NCBI GenBank assembly: GCA_963781155.1
Contig: CAWAEC010000011.1
Coordinates: 496,001 to 560,000, forward strand
Source: PALSA-693 sp963781155
GTDB lineage: Bacteria > Actinomycetota > Acidimicrobiia > Acidimicrobiales > Palsa-688
Direction: 5' to 3'
DNA length: 64,000 nt
The notes under the pieces are model-generated. The model ran no database searches, was not told the origin of the DNA, and saw only the letters and a list, made by a program, of their open reading frames with translations. Of this stretch, positions 1 through 8,714 are shown piece by piece; positions within the stretch are counted from its first letter, which is position 1, and each line of letters starts with the position of its first letter. A program made the translations under genes and the position numbers.

Positions 1-2881
1 GGGCCACCTCGGAAACCCCGAATCCGGAGGACTCTCCCCACACGGGGAATTCGACTGCGGTGAGGACCTCGTCGTCGGCGATGGACGTCATGAAGGTGGA
101 CTCGAAAAACGCTGAGGCCGGTATGCGGCGGGAGCCACGGCTGCTGGAGACGACCATCGTCGCGTCCAGTGCCGCCGCAACGGCCGGGTACTCCGCGGCC
201 GGGTCGGCGTGGACGATGGACCCGCCAAGCGTCCCCCGGTTCCGGATCTGGAAGTGCCCGATGAGGGGGGTGGCCTTGGCGACAAGCGGTGCGCCCGTCG
301 CCACCGTGTCGCTGGCGCCGATCTCGGCGTGGGTCGTCATGGCCCGGATCGTCAGGGTGCCGTTCGAGCGGCTGATGCCCTTGAGCTCCTGTACCCGGCC
401 CAGGTCGACCAGATGCTCGAACCGCGTCAGGCGGAGAGCCAGGATCGGGATCAGGCTCTGACCTCCGGCCAGCACCTTGACGTCGTCGAGGCTGGAAAGG
501 AGCTCGGCCGCCTCCTCCAGCGTCGCCGGCGCGTGGTAGTCGAACGGCGCCGGTTTCATCGAGCGCGCCTCCTTGATCAGCTCGTAGATCTGCCCGGGAC
601 CGAGCGGCGTCGAGGTGACGGTGACCCCGAACGGGGCCAGCGCGTCCGATACCGCGTTGGCGACGGCCGCGTGCGAACCGATGGCGCCCCCTTCACCCAT
701 GCCCTTAAACCCTCCTGGATTCGAGGTGGCGTCGGTCACGATGTGGCCAATCTCCAGGTTCGGGACTTCCGTCGCCGTGGGCAGGAGGTAGTCCATAAAG
801 GTCGTCGTCAGCGGGTTGCCGTCCGCGTCGTAGACGAAGTCCTCGAGCAACACTCCTCCGAGGCCCTGCACCACCCCACCGGAGATCTGGCCCTCAACCA
901 CGCGAGGGTTGATCATGCGCCCGCAGTCCTCGCTGACGATGTAGCGCAACACTCGCGGCTCCCAGGTGCTGGCGTCCACCTCGACCACGCAGATATGGGT
1001 CGCGTTGGACCAGGTGGGAAAGCGGTCGGGCCGGAACCGTTCTGTCACCTCGAGCCCGGAGCCCAGATCGAGCGGGAGGCTTTCCGGCGTCATGTAAGCC
1101 ATGCGAGCGATCTCCGCCAGGGACACCCCTTTGGATGGGGTGCCGACGACGGATGCCTGGCCCTCCGACAGTTCGATGTCCTCGGGAGCGGCCTCCAGCA
1201 GGTGGGCAGCGATCGCCACGATCTTTTGGCGCATGGCAACGCTCGCTCGGTGCGCCGCCCCACCGGCCAGGGTGGCGGTGCGGCTGCCTCCCGTTCCCGC
1301 CCCGTAGGGCGTCGACCTGGTGTCGCCCTGAACGATGGTCACGTCCTCGTACTCGACACCCAGCTGGTCTGCCACCAGTTGGGCCATCGTCGTCTCCACG
1401 CTCTGGCCGTGCGAGCTGGTGGACAGGTACACGCTGACCTTCCCGCTCTGCTCCACCCGGAGTGTCGCGCCTTCGGAGCTTCCTCCTGGAAAGGCCATGG
1501 TGGTCGGCTCCACGTAGCAGGCGATGCCGACACCGAGGTACCGACCCTCGTCGCGAGCCGCCTGTTGCTCCGCCCGGAACTCGTCGTAGCCGAGTATCTC
1601 CAGAGCCTGATCGAGGGTCTCGCCAGGGGTGATCTCCTGGAACTCTTTCATCCCTGGGCTGGTGAACGGCAGATCGGCCTCGCGCAGGATGTTGCGCCGG
1701 CGCAGCTCGGCCGGATCCATGCCGATCTGGCGGGCCACAATGTCGAGCATCATCTCTCGAGCGGTCGTCTCGAACATCCATGGTCCCCGATATGGGCCTT
1801 TCCCCATGGTGTTGGACCACGTCATCTCCATGGCAAAGCCCAGCCGGGGAATCTTGTACGGCCCGGTCAGGAGCTGAACATCCATGGGCCCGGCGGCCGC
1901 CGGGTAGGCGCCCAGATCGCATTGCGAGTCGGCCGCAATGGCCTGGATCGTCCCGTCGTCGTCGACGGCGACTCGCACCAGCGCTCGCTCGTTGCGGGAA
2001 TGTGGTGCGGCGATCAGGTTCTCCCGACGATCCTCGATCCACTTGATGCTGGCTCCGAGCCGGCGAGCCGCGAGGACCGTGGCCGCCTCTTCCCGGCCGA
2101 TCAGCATCTTCGAGCCGAAACCGCCCCCCACGTCGCGCATGCTCACGGTCACGCTGGCTTCGGGCACGCCGAGCATGCGGGCGCAGAACCCGCGCACCTC
2201 ATGCACCGACTGGGTGGATATCACGACGTCGAGCTCGTCGGTACCCGGATCCCACGTGGCCAGGACACCCCGTGGTTCCATCGGTACCGCGATGTAGCGG
2301 TGCGATTCGATGACTGTCTCGATCACATGGTCAGCGTTCGAAAACGCCTCATCGATGTCCGGAGACATGGGAGTAAACGGAACGGACGCCATCGCATTGC
2401 TTCCGGCTTCGGGGTGCACGAACCGATCGGTGATGCGCGCCGCGTCCTTGTAGTTCAGGATCGGTGCGACCAGCTCGTACTCGATCTCGATGAGATCCAC
2501 GGCATCCTCGGCGATGTATCGCGTCGTCGCCACCACCGCCGCTACCGGATCCCCGACGTACACCACCCGGCCCGGAGCGAGTGGACCGGTCATGGGCATC
2601 GCCGGGCCCATGATGCTCCAGTACATCTCGTGAGTATCCCTGTTGAGGTCCTCGGCGGTGAAGACGGCGACAACCCCGTCGAGTTGCGCCGCGGCCGACG
2701 TATCTATGGATCGAATCGTGCCCGCAGCGACCTCACTGCGGAGGAACGCGAGATGCAGTTGACCGGGACGACGAACGTCGTCGACGTAGCGACCGTGCCC
2801 GGTCACGAGCCGGCGGTCCTCTTTCCGAGGAACCGACTTCCCGGTGAAGCGGGCAGCGATCGGCTGCCGAAGGTCCGTCAC
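1..2881 (-). CDS. Molybdenum hydroxylase, large (CoxL-like) and FAD (CoxM-like) subunits in one open frame, partial
   Basis: Xanthine dehydrogenase/CO dehydrogenase-family enzyme that hydroxylates a substrate with water-derived oxygen at a Mo-pterin centre. The GTG start at 2881 has GGAGGG about 9 bases upstream. Codons 1-774 form a full-length Mo-pterin subunit: KSVPRKEDRRLVTG near the N-terminus, GDVGGGFG-type loop (here MRDVGGGFGSKM), KGPYRGPW in the active-site region, and C-terminal KGMGEGGAIG carrying the expected catalytic Glu. No stop follows; the frame runs on through MKPAPFDYHAP, which is a normal CoxM N-terminus with AGGQSLIPILALR and the FAD-loop IRNRGTLGGSIVHADP. The frame leaves the window at base 1. 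The cysteine loop of true CO dehydrogenase is absent, so CO oxidation is not supported. Substrate unknown. The FeS subunit is presumably further left. Confidence 0.85.
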   Translation of the reverse strand, partial: MTDLRQPIAARFTGKSVPRKEDRRLVTGHGRYVDDVRRPGQLHLAFLRSEVAAGTIRSIDTSAAAQLDGVVAVFTAEDLNRDTHEMYWSIMGPAMPMTGPLAPGRVVYVGDPVAAVVATTRYIAEDAVDLIEIEYELVAPILNYKDAARITDRFVHPEAGSNAMASVPFTPMSPDIDEAFSNADHVIETVIESHRYIAVPMEPRGVLATWDPGTDELDVVISTQSVHEVRGFCARMLGVPEASVTVSMRDVGGGFGSKMLIGREEAATVLAARRLGASIKWIEDRRENLIAAPHSRNERALVRVAVDDDGTIQAIAADSQCDLGAYPAAAGPMDVQLLTGPYKIPRLGFAMEMTWSNTMGKGPYRGPWMFETTAREMMLDIVARQIGMDPAELRRRNILREADLPFTSPGMKEFQEITPGETLDQALEILGYDEFRAEQQAARDEGRYLGVGIACYVEPTTMAFPGGSSEGATLRVEQSGKVSVYLSTSSHGQSVETTMAQLVADQLGVEYEDVTIVQGDTRSTPYGAGTGGSRTATLAGGAAHRASVAMRQKIVAIAAHLLEAAPEDIELSEGQASVVGTPSKGVSLAEIARMAYMTPESLPLDLGSGLEVTERFRPDRFPTWSNATHICVVEVDASTWEPRVLRYIVSEDCGRMINPRVVEGQISGGVVQGLGGVLLEDFVYDADGNPLTTTFMDYLLPTATEVPNLEIGHIVTDATSNPGGFKGMGEGGAIGSHAAVANAVSDALAPFGVTVTSTPLGPGQIYELIKEARSMKPAPFDYHAPATLEEAAELLSSLDDVKVLAGGQSLIPILALRLTRFEHLVDLGRVQELKGISRSNGTLTIRAMTTHAEIGASDTVATGAPLVAKATPLIGHFQIRNRGTLGGSIVHADPAAEYPAVAAALDATMVVSSSRGSRRIPASAFFESTFMTSIADDEVLTAVEFPVWGESSGFGVSEVA
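568..574 (-). promoter_or_regulatory. Internal Shine-Dalgarno for the CoxM part of the fused frame
   Basis: A perfect AAGGAGG lies 8 bases before an ATG (557-559) that opens the FAD-subunit portion. This is a complete initiation site inside the fused frame, so a separate CoxM polypeptide could be made even if the large subunit reads through. The ATG is part of ATGA, the usual coupling overlap, but here the TGA is not in the large-subunit frame. Confidence 0.7.
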
Positions 2882-3012
2882 TGGTGTTCTCCCTCCGTGT
2901 CCAGCGTGCGGCGCAGTCAGGTGGCCGCGCGCAGCAACCTATCAGGGGAGCCAAAACTACCGGTTGGCGGCCAGACCAGCGACCGGGTCGCGACATGTGG
3001 CATCGTAGTGGG

Positions 3013-3738
3013 GTGAGTGATGATCTGATCCTGCAGGTCCAGGACCTCGACGTCCGCTACGGACCGTTCCGGGCCCTCTTCGATGTGTCGATGGACGTCC
3101 CGAGGGGAAGCATGGTCGCCATGCTCGGACCGAACGGCGCAGGCAAGAGCACCTTCGGCCGTGCCGTCTCCGGACTGATCCCGATTCATAGCGGCAGAAT
3201 CGAATACGACGGGCACGACGTCACCAAGTGGGCGTCGCACCGGCGCAGCAACTCCGGTATTTCCTACATCCCGGAAGGCCGCGGCATCTTTCCCGGCCTG
3301 TCCGTGATGGACAACCTGAAGATGGCGGTGCGCACGGCAGGCGGGCGGTCTGAGAGAGAGGCGGCCATCCAGCGGGCCATCGAGTTGTTTCCGGTGCTCG
3401 GCTCTCGTCGCCTGCAGCGGTCCGGAAGCCTCTCCGGCGGCGAGCAACAGATGCTGGCCCTGGCTCGGGCCCTGGCGGTCTCCCCCAAGGTGCTGATCGC
3501 GGACGAGATGTCCCTCGGTCTGGCCCCGCTGGTCGTAGATGCCGTCTTCGACGGCCTCGAGCGAGCCAAGAACGCCGGCATCACGGTGATCCTCATCGAG
3601 CAGTTCATCCACCGGGCGCTCGCCATGGCCGACCTGTGCGTGATCCTGCAGCGGGGCGTGCTCTCCTGGTCGGGAGAGGCGTCGGCGGCAGGGGACGAGG
3701 TGCTGGATCGCTACCTCGGCGAGGCGGCCGCCGTCTAG
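3013..3738 (+). CDS. livF: Branched-chain amino acid-type ABC transporter ATPase (LivF-like)
   Basis: ATP-binding subunit of a Liv/HAAT-family importer, hydrolysing ATP at the inner face of the membrane. From GTG 3013 the protein has 241 residues, usual for LivF. Visible motifs: Walker A GPNGAGKST, Q-loop region ISYIPEGRGIFPGLSV (the EGRGIFP stretch is characteristic of LivF), signature LSGGEQQM, Walker B VLIADEMSLGLAP, and switch His region LIEQFIHRAL. An in-frame ATG at 2995 is an alternative start. No permease or binding protein is adjacent; the nearest Liv genes are at 18-21 kb and 37.8 kb. The gene diverges from the Mo hydroxylase across about 130 bases. Confidence 0.88.
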   Translation: MSDDLILQVQDLDVRYGPFRALFDVSMDVPRGSMVAMLGPNGAGKSTFGRAVSGLIPIHSGRIEYDGHDVTKWASHRRSNSGISYIPEGRGIFPGLSVMDNLKMAVRTAGGRSEREAAIQRAIELFPVLGSRRLQRSGSLSGGEQQMLALARALAVSPKVLIADEMSLGLAPLVVDAVFDGLERAKNAGITVILIEQFIHRALAMADLCVILQRGVLSWSGEASAAGDEVLDRYLGEAAAV

Positions 3739-3833
3739 GACCGGGGGCCGCCGCTCCCGCTCGGATCAGGTTCGCCGTAGCGTTCAGATCCGGGCGAGCG
3801 CGCTGGCCGCTGTCCGTCCGTCCGTCGCCGGGC

Positions 3834-5099
3834 CTACGAGGCCAGCCCGAAGAGCCGAGCGGCGTGGCCGGCCAGCAATTCGTCGATCGTTCCCTCGCTG
3901 ACCCCTTCGTCGGTCAACATCTGGCGGGCCTCGCTCGGGGTCGACGTGTCGTGCTGCGGGTAGCGGGATCCCCAGGCGGCTTTGCTCCCGATCCGATCAC
4001 TCATCCGGCCGACCGGTTTCTCCCAGCCGTCGAAGCTGACGACGACCGGGTGTCGCTCCCAAACCTCTTCGGGCTCGAGGCACACGTCCGCGTGGCCGAA
4101 CTGGGGCGAGAGCCACAAGTAGGTCTCGCATTTCTCCAAGGCGAGCGGAACCCAGGTCACGCCGCTATGGAGAATGGCCAGACGCAGGCTGGGATGGTCT
4201 TCCAACAGTCCATGGAAGAGGGCCGCGGTCAGAAACAGATCCGCGTCCTGCATGTAGGCGATGGGCTCCGCCACCGTGTGGGTGGCGCCGAGGCGTTGCG
4301 ACACTCGCTCGGCGAAACCGCCGCTCGAAACCGCATCAGGCCCGGCGATACCAAGGCTCGGATGAACGCACGCGACAACTCCCAGGTCATCGATGTGGCG
4401 CCACACCGGACGGTACGGGATGTCCTCGATGAACGTCCGTGTGCCCAGGTCAGCACCCCCGCTCGCCGTGGTGATCAGGCGGCGCATGGCGTCGCGCATC
4501 CGCGATTCGGCGCTGTGGTCCTCGACGCCCGACCCCATGTAGAAGGCCGGGCGGATCAGCACCGAGGTGAACCCTTTCTCCGCTACCCGGTCGAGCTCGC
4601 GATGGGCGAGCAGGGGGGCGTGCATCGGGATCATGGCGACCGGGTGCAAACGCCCGTCCCCCTGGGCCGCGAAGTCCCACACCCAGTCGTTGTAGGCCCG
4701 GGCCAGGATGGCGGCCGCGTCGGGATTCTCGACGAGCGGCAGATACTCGGTGAAGAGGGTGGGAAAGACGACCGCCGCGCTGATCCCCATGGCATCCATG
4801 TCCGACAACCGCGCCCCGGGGTCGTAGGCCCCCGGGTTCAAGGGCTGGAAGACATCGGGGTCGAGGCGGCCGATATCGTCCGGTGTCATCCCCGGACGCC
4901 AGATCGCCTGGCGCACCAGTCGGGAGCGGTTGAGGTCACGACCCGGCCGTCCATTGAGAATGGTCAGTCGGTTCCCGTGGCTGTCCACCTCGTGGAAAAA
5001 CGCGGCTCGGGCCACGCCTCGCAACTCCGGGGGCACATACTCGTCCCAGATGGCGGTCGGCTCGTAGACGTGACTATCGACGTCGACGACTGGCGCCAT
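3834..5099 (-). CDS. ACMSD-type amidohydrolase family protein (copy 1)
   Basis: 421-residue TIM-barrel metal-dependent hydrolase/decarboxylase of the amidohydrolase-2 (ACMSD-like) family. The N-terminal metal motif is VVDVDSHVYEP (residues 4-14). A mid-region ARLSDMDAMGISAAVVFPT matches the usual 'xxRxxxMDxxGIxxxVxxPT' stretch, followed by RAYNDWVWDFA, IPMHAP and a C-terminal DEGVSEGTIDELLAGHAARLF that resembles the family's helical tail. The ATG overlaps the stop of the upstream paralog as TGATG, indicating translational coupling. Family members act on aromatic or cyclic carboxylates, but the substrate here cannot be read from sequence. Five paralogs lie in this window. Confidence 0.85.
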   Translation of the reverse strand: MAPVVDVDSHVYEPTAIWDEYVPPELRGVARAAFFHEVDSHGNRLTILNGRPGRDLNRSRLVRQAIWRPGMTPDDIGRLDPDVFQPLNPGAYDPGARLSDMDAMGISAAVVFPTLFTEYLPLVENPDAAAILARAYNDWVWDFAAQGDGRLHPVAMIPMHAPLLAHRELDRVAEKGFTSVLIRPAFYMGSGVEDHSAESRMRDAMRRLITTASGGADLGTRTFIEDIPYRPVWRHIDDLGVVACVHPSLGIAGPDAVSSGGFAERVSQRLGATHTVAEPIAYMQDADLFLTAALFHGLLEDHPSLRLAILHSGVTWVPLALEKCETYLWLSPQFGHADVCLEPEEVWERHPVVVSFDGWEKPVGRMSDRIGSKAAWGSRYPQHDTSTPSEARQMLTDEGVSEGTIDELLAGHAARLFGLAS

Positions 5100-6508
5100 C
5101 AGTAGCTGCCCTGGCGGGTGCGCATCCCGCCGACGGCGATGGCGCTGCCCTCCGCCTCGGCCAGCGCCCCCGGATCAGACCGGTGTTCCCGGGGGTGGGC
5201 GATTTGATCGGCCCACTCTTCGAGATCCTGGCCCTGCGGGAACCAGTCGGGGCGGTCGATGGGGTCCGGCTCATCGGTGACGAACAGCTTCGCTTCGATG
5301 CCGTACGTCTTGCGGGCGGTGGCGCCCAGCAGCTTGGCCTGGGCCTCGGAAGGTACACCCGCCTCGGTCATGTTGCGGATCGCAGACCACGAGTCGGCAC
5401 CGTCGTGGTGATAGGCATCAGACGCCCAGATACCGATGTCCTCGTAGTCCTTCCACTGCCGGAAGACGCCTACCTCATCGGACTCGAAACTGATGACGCA
5501 CTGTTCGTGGAAGGCCTCGGACGGCAGGCGCTTGGCGTGGGCCGGCCGTTCGTTGGCGTACAGCCGGAAGATCCGGTCGCACGTCTCGAGGGTGTAGACC
5601 AGCCATTCCGCGTTCGATTCGAACACGGCCATTTTCAGCCTCGGATACCGATCGAGGAATCCCGTCAGCAGAACCTGAGCCAGCCAGACCTGCATTTCGT
5701 GGATGAACGAGAAGGTCTGGGAATCGGTCATGGCTCGGGTGAACAACTCGCCGGGCGAAGCCAGGTATTCGATCCCGAGCGGATGGGGGTAAGAGGGCGC
5801 GGGGAACGTGTGCATTCCCAGCACCATCCCGGTCTCCTCGAACGCCCGGAAGACCGGATCGAACGGACCGCCGGCGGCGACCATCGACGGGGCATCGTCG
5901 TTGGGATAGAGCGCGTTGGCATCGATCGGCCGGATCAGGCCGACCGGGTGGCCCAGCTGCGCGGCCCGGTAGATTTCCCGCGCAGCCCGCTCGGGATCCT
6001 GGATGGGCAGGAGTGCCGCGCCATATAGCCGACCGCGCTCCTCGCCGCACCAGTCCACAAGGAAATCGTTGTACGCCCGGCAAAAAGCCTCGACGCCCTC
6101 CGGGTCCCGGGCGAACGGGAGGTGCATGATCACCATGGTCGGGATGACGAGCACCTGGTCGATCCCCATCAGGTCCATCTCTTTGACCCGGGCGTGCGGA
6201 TCCAGGGCTCCGTCGTGATGGAGATACGCCTTCTGATCGTCGGTGAGCGCCAGGGTGTTGAGCTTGCGCATGATCTTCTTGTTCATCTGCGGGCCGGCGA
6301 TGCAGATGGGGTTATACCCCTGGAAGTGCCCGTTGCCGCCGCCCATGACCGGCTGGGTGCCGTTGAGCCAGGCCTCCGAGTCGCTCCGCCAGTAGGTGTT
6401 GCGCACCAGCTCCTTCTGTGACTCAGGCACATAGTCCCAAATCTGGGTGGGATCGTTGATGTGGGCGTCGCAATCGAACACCGGAAAAGACTTGGTCGAC
6501 CGGGTCAC
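5099..6508 (-). CDS. ACMSD-type amidohydrolase family protein (copy 2)
   Basis: 469-residue paralog, somewhat longer than copy 1. Starting at GTG 6508 places the metal motif VFDCDAHINDP at residues 9-19, where the family normally has it; the open frame extends 50 codons further upstream but that stretch (Arg/Pro-rich) has no family resemblance. KEMDLMGIDQVLVIPTMV, RAYNDFLVDWCGEERGR, HEMQVWLAQVLLTGFLDRYP and the late motif IGIWASDAYHHDGAD (replacing the common DYPH) are visible. It is first in a two-gene operon with copy 1 (TGATG junction) and diverges from the SMP-30-like gene. Activity unknown. Confidence 0.83.
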   Translation of the reverse strand: MTRSTKSFPVFDCDAHINDPTQIWDYVPESQKELVRNTYWRSDSEAWLNGTQPVMGGGNGHFQGYNPICIAGPQMNKKIMRKLNTLALTDDQKAYLHHDGALDPHARVKEMDLMGIDQVLVIPTMVIMHLPFARDPEGVEAFCRAYNDFLVDWCGEERGRLYGAALLPIQDPERAAREIYRAAQLGHPVGLIRPIDANALYPNDDAPSMVAAGGPFDPVFRAFEETGMVLGMHTFPAPSYPHPLGIEYLASPGELFTRAMTDSQTFSFIHEMQVWLAQVLLTGFLDRYPRLKMAVFESNAEWLVYTLETCDRIFRLYANERPAHAKRLPSEAFHEQCVISFESDEVGVFRQWKDYEDIGIWASDAYHHDGADSWSAIRNMTEAGVPSEAQAKLLGATARKTYGIEAKLFVTDEPDPIDRPDWFPQGQDLEEWADQIAHPREHRSDPGALAEAEGSAIAVGGMRTRQGSY

Positions 6509-6675
6509 GGGGAACCCCCCTATCGAGTTATCGGCGACTGTTCGCCACCCGGAATCATAACGCGCTCGGCGCACAACCGGACCGTTCGGCGCGGCAGCCC
6601 TGGGCGGCCCGACGTCGCCGACCGGGGCTACCGTGGTGAGGTGGCCCCGTTGGTTCATCTCCCGCGCCCGGCATC

Positions 6676-7548
6676 GTGATGGTGAGCGCCGCGCACACGG
6701 TTGTTGCCGGCCTGGGTCTCCTGGAGGGACCGGTCTGGCGTCCGACCACCGGCGACCTGTTGGTCACAGTGGTCGGGAACGGCACGCTGCTTCGTGTCGA
6801 CGTCGACGCAGGCCGAGCCGAAACCTTCGCCCACACCGCGGGTGGCCCGAACGGGGCGTTCCCGTGTGCCGACGGCGGCGTGCTCGTGACCCAAAACGGC
6901 GGCCTGGACTGGGAAGCGATCGGGATCCCCAACCCGGCTCCGGCGGAGCCGACGACTCCAGGTATCCAGCGAGTCGGTCCCGGAGGAGAGGTCAGCCTGC
7001 TCACCGAGGGGGACGGACCGTTCAGGGCACCCAACGATCTCTGCGCAGCGGCGGACGGCACCATCTGGTTCACGGACCCGCCCCAATTCCCGCCCCCAGC
7101 CGAACCGGTCGGGCGGGTCTGGAAATGGGTCCCAAAAGGCCGGCCCGAGGTCTTTGCCGGCGGCTTCACGTACTGCAACGGCATCGGCATCGACGGTCAG
7201 GAACGGGTGCTGGTCGTGGAGCAGCGAGGACTGCTGCTCGTCGAGCCATCTGGCGCCCGTGATTGGCTGATCGAGCAGCTGCCGAGCGGTGGCGACGGGT
7301 TCGCCTTCGACACCGAGGGCAATATCTACGTCGCCGGTGGCCGCAACGTCACGGTCGTGTCGCCCGAGGGCAGCGTCGTCGAGGAATTGGAGGCGCCACC
7401 CGGCCGGGCCATGGTGACCAACTGCTGTTTCGGCGGGCCGGACTTCCGGACCCTGTTCGCAACCGACGGCGGCAGCGGTCGCGTCCTGGCCTTCGCCGAC
7501 TTGCCCGTCCCCGGTGTGCAGCTCTCCCCTTTCGCCCGTCGAGAGTGA
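6676..7548 (+). CDS. SMP-30/gluconolactonase/LRE-like beta-propeller hydrolase
   Basis: 290-residue protein of the SMP-30/gluconolactonase/LRE-like fold, a six-bladed beta-propeller that binds a divalent metal and usually opens lactones. LLEGPVWRPTTGDLLVT (residues 14-30) is the family's first blade with the metal-ligand Glu, FRAPNDLCAAADGTIWFTD contains the conserved N-D segment, and YCNGIGIDGQERVLVVEQ the later Asn. The start is GTG 6676; a following ATG at 6679 is equally possible. It diverges from the amidohydrolase pair, so a lactone-opening step in the same route is plausible but not shown. Confidence 0.8.
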   Translation: MMVSAAHTVVAGLGLLEGPVWRPTTGDLLVTVVGNGTLLRVDVDAGRAETFAHTAGGPNGAFPCADGGVLVTQNGGLDWEAIGIPNPAPAEPTTPGIQRVGPGGEVSLLTEGDGPFRAPNDLCAAADGTIWFTDPPQFPPPAEPVGRVWKWVPKGRPEVFAGGFTYCNGIGIDGQERVLVVEQRGLLLVEPSGARDWLIEQLPSGGDGFAFDTEGNIYVAGGRNVTVVSPEGSVVEELEAPPGRAMVTNCCFGGPDFRTLFATDGGSGRVLAFADLPVPGVQLSPFARRE

Positions 7549-7571
7549 CCCGGCCGGTCAGCGCCGGCGCC

Positions 7572-8711
7572 TCACTCCCCTGAAAGGATCATGGCGCCGG
7601 CGAACGGTCCCACCGCGTTCGACCAGACGGCGACGTTGGCACCGGGCACCTGGCGCTCACCGCACTGGCCACGCAGCTGCCGTGTCGCCTCGATGCAGAA
7701 GTTCGCCCCGTGGCGCCTCCCCACGTTGCAGGCCCCGCCGTCGGTGTTGGTCGGCAGGGCGCCCCCGAGGCGGGTATTGCCGGCCGAGACAAAGGGCCCT
7801 GCGCCGCCCGGCTCGCAGAAGCCGAGGGCTTCCAGCCACTGGAAGGTGATGAAGGTGAAGCCGTCATAGAGCTGCGCGCAGTCGACGTCGGCGGGCCGGA
7901 AGTCCGAGCGCGACCACAATCGGTCGGCGCAGTGCTTCGGCGCGGTCACCGCCATGTCTTCCAGAATTTCGAAGTTGAGGTCGCTGATGGCGGAGAGCGC
8001 GTACGAGTCGACGTATACCGGCTTCTGTCGCATGTCCCGGGCCCGCTCCTCGGTGGTGTAGATGATCGCCGACCCGGAGTCGCACGGATAGTCGCAGTCG
8101 AGCAGCCGGAGCGGCTTGGCGACGTAGCGGGAGGCAAAGTAGTCGTCGCGGGTGAGTGGGTCCCGGAACAGCGCGTCGTCGTTCATGGAGGCGTGGTAGC
8201 GCTGGGTGACGACGTGGTCTGCGAAGTTGTCCTCAGTCGCGCCGAACTGATCCATATAGCGACGGGTAATCAACCCCGCCCACTGGGTCGGTATCCCGCC
8301 GCCAAACGGGCCGGTGAACTGCATGTCCCCACCAATGCTCATGGGGCGCGCCGCTTCGGCGAGGCGGTCGGAGGAGCTGGCTTGCTGCATCATGATGCGG
8401 GTTGTCACGACCGTGTGGGCGAACCCGGCTTTGATGGCGGCGACCGCCATCATCGCCGGATGGACGTATGCCGGGCTCACGCCGCCGGTAAAGAAGAAGT
8501 TGAGCGGCTCCATCCCGAGCATCTTGGCGTCCGAGAGCGCCTCGCCTCCGAGCGTGCTGAAGCCGTCGACGTCGCTCGCTTGCAGGCCGGCGTCGCCGAG
8601 CGCCGCCTTCACGCACTGGACCGTCAGCTGCCTGGCGCTGAGGCCGGTCCGGCGGCCGATGGTGGAGTACCCGACGCCGACGACGGCCACCCGATCGCTA
8701 GGGCTGGACAT
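7572..8711 (-). CDS. Thiolase-like lipid-transfer protein (SCP-x/Ltp type)
   Basis: 379-residue thiolase-superfamily protein of the SCP-x/Ltp group, which works with DUF35 proteins in thiolase or retro-aldol cleavage of acyl-CoA side chains. Seen: N-terminal VAVVGVGYSTIGRRTG, AALGDAGLQASDVDGFSTLGG, the ITRRYMDQFGATEDNFADHV segment and DCAQLYDGFTFITFQWLEALGF. The C-terminal motif is NTDGGACNVGRRHG, where relatives generally have a GGxLSxG-type loop, so this copy is unusual at its presumed CoA/active-site loop. It lies 3 bases downstream of the DUF35 gene and is last in the SDR-DUF35-thiolase operon. Confidence 0.82.
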   Translation of the reverse strand: MSSPSDRVAVVGVGYSTIGRRTGLSARQLTVQCVKAALGDAGLQASDVDGFSTLGGEALSDAKMLGMEPLNFFFTGGVSPAYVHPAMMAVAAIKAGFAHTVVTTRIMMQQASSSDRLAEAARPMSIGGDMQFTGPFGGGIPTQWAGLITRRYMDQFGATEDNFADHVVTQRYHASMNDDALFRDPLTRDDYFASRYVAKPLRLLDCDYPCDSGSAIIYTTEERARDMRQKPVYVDSYALSAISDLNFEILEDMAVTAPKHCADRLWSRSDFRPADVDCAQLYDGFTFITFQWLEALGFCEPGGAGPFVSAGNTRLGGALPTNTDGGACNVGRRHGANFCIEATRQLRGQCGERQVPGANVAVWSNAVGPFAGAMILSGE

Positions 8712-8714
8712 GAC

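Noticed and set aside
209..3016. A 935-codon plus-strand open frame
   Set aside because: It is the antisense of the Mo hydroxylase; its product is Arg/Gly/His-rich with no family motif, while the minus strand has clear CoxL and CoxM motifs.
3636..5105. Long plus-strand frame over the first amidohydrolase
   Set aside because: Antisense shadow; the minus strand has the metal motif and family architecture.
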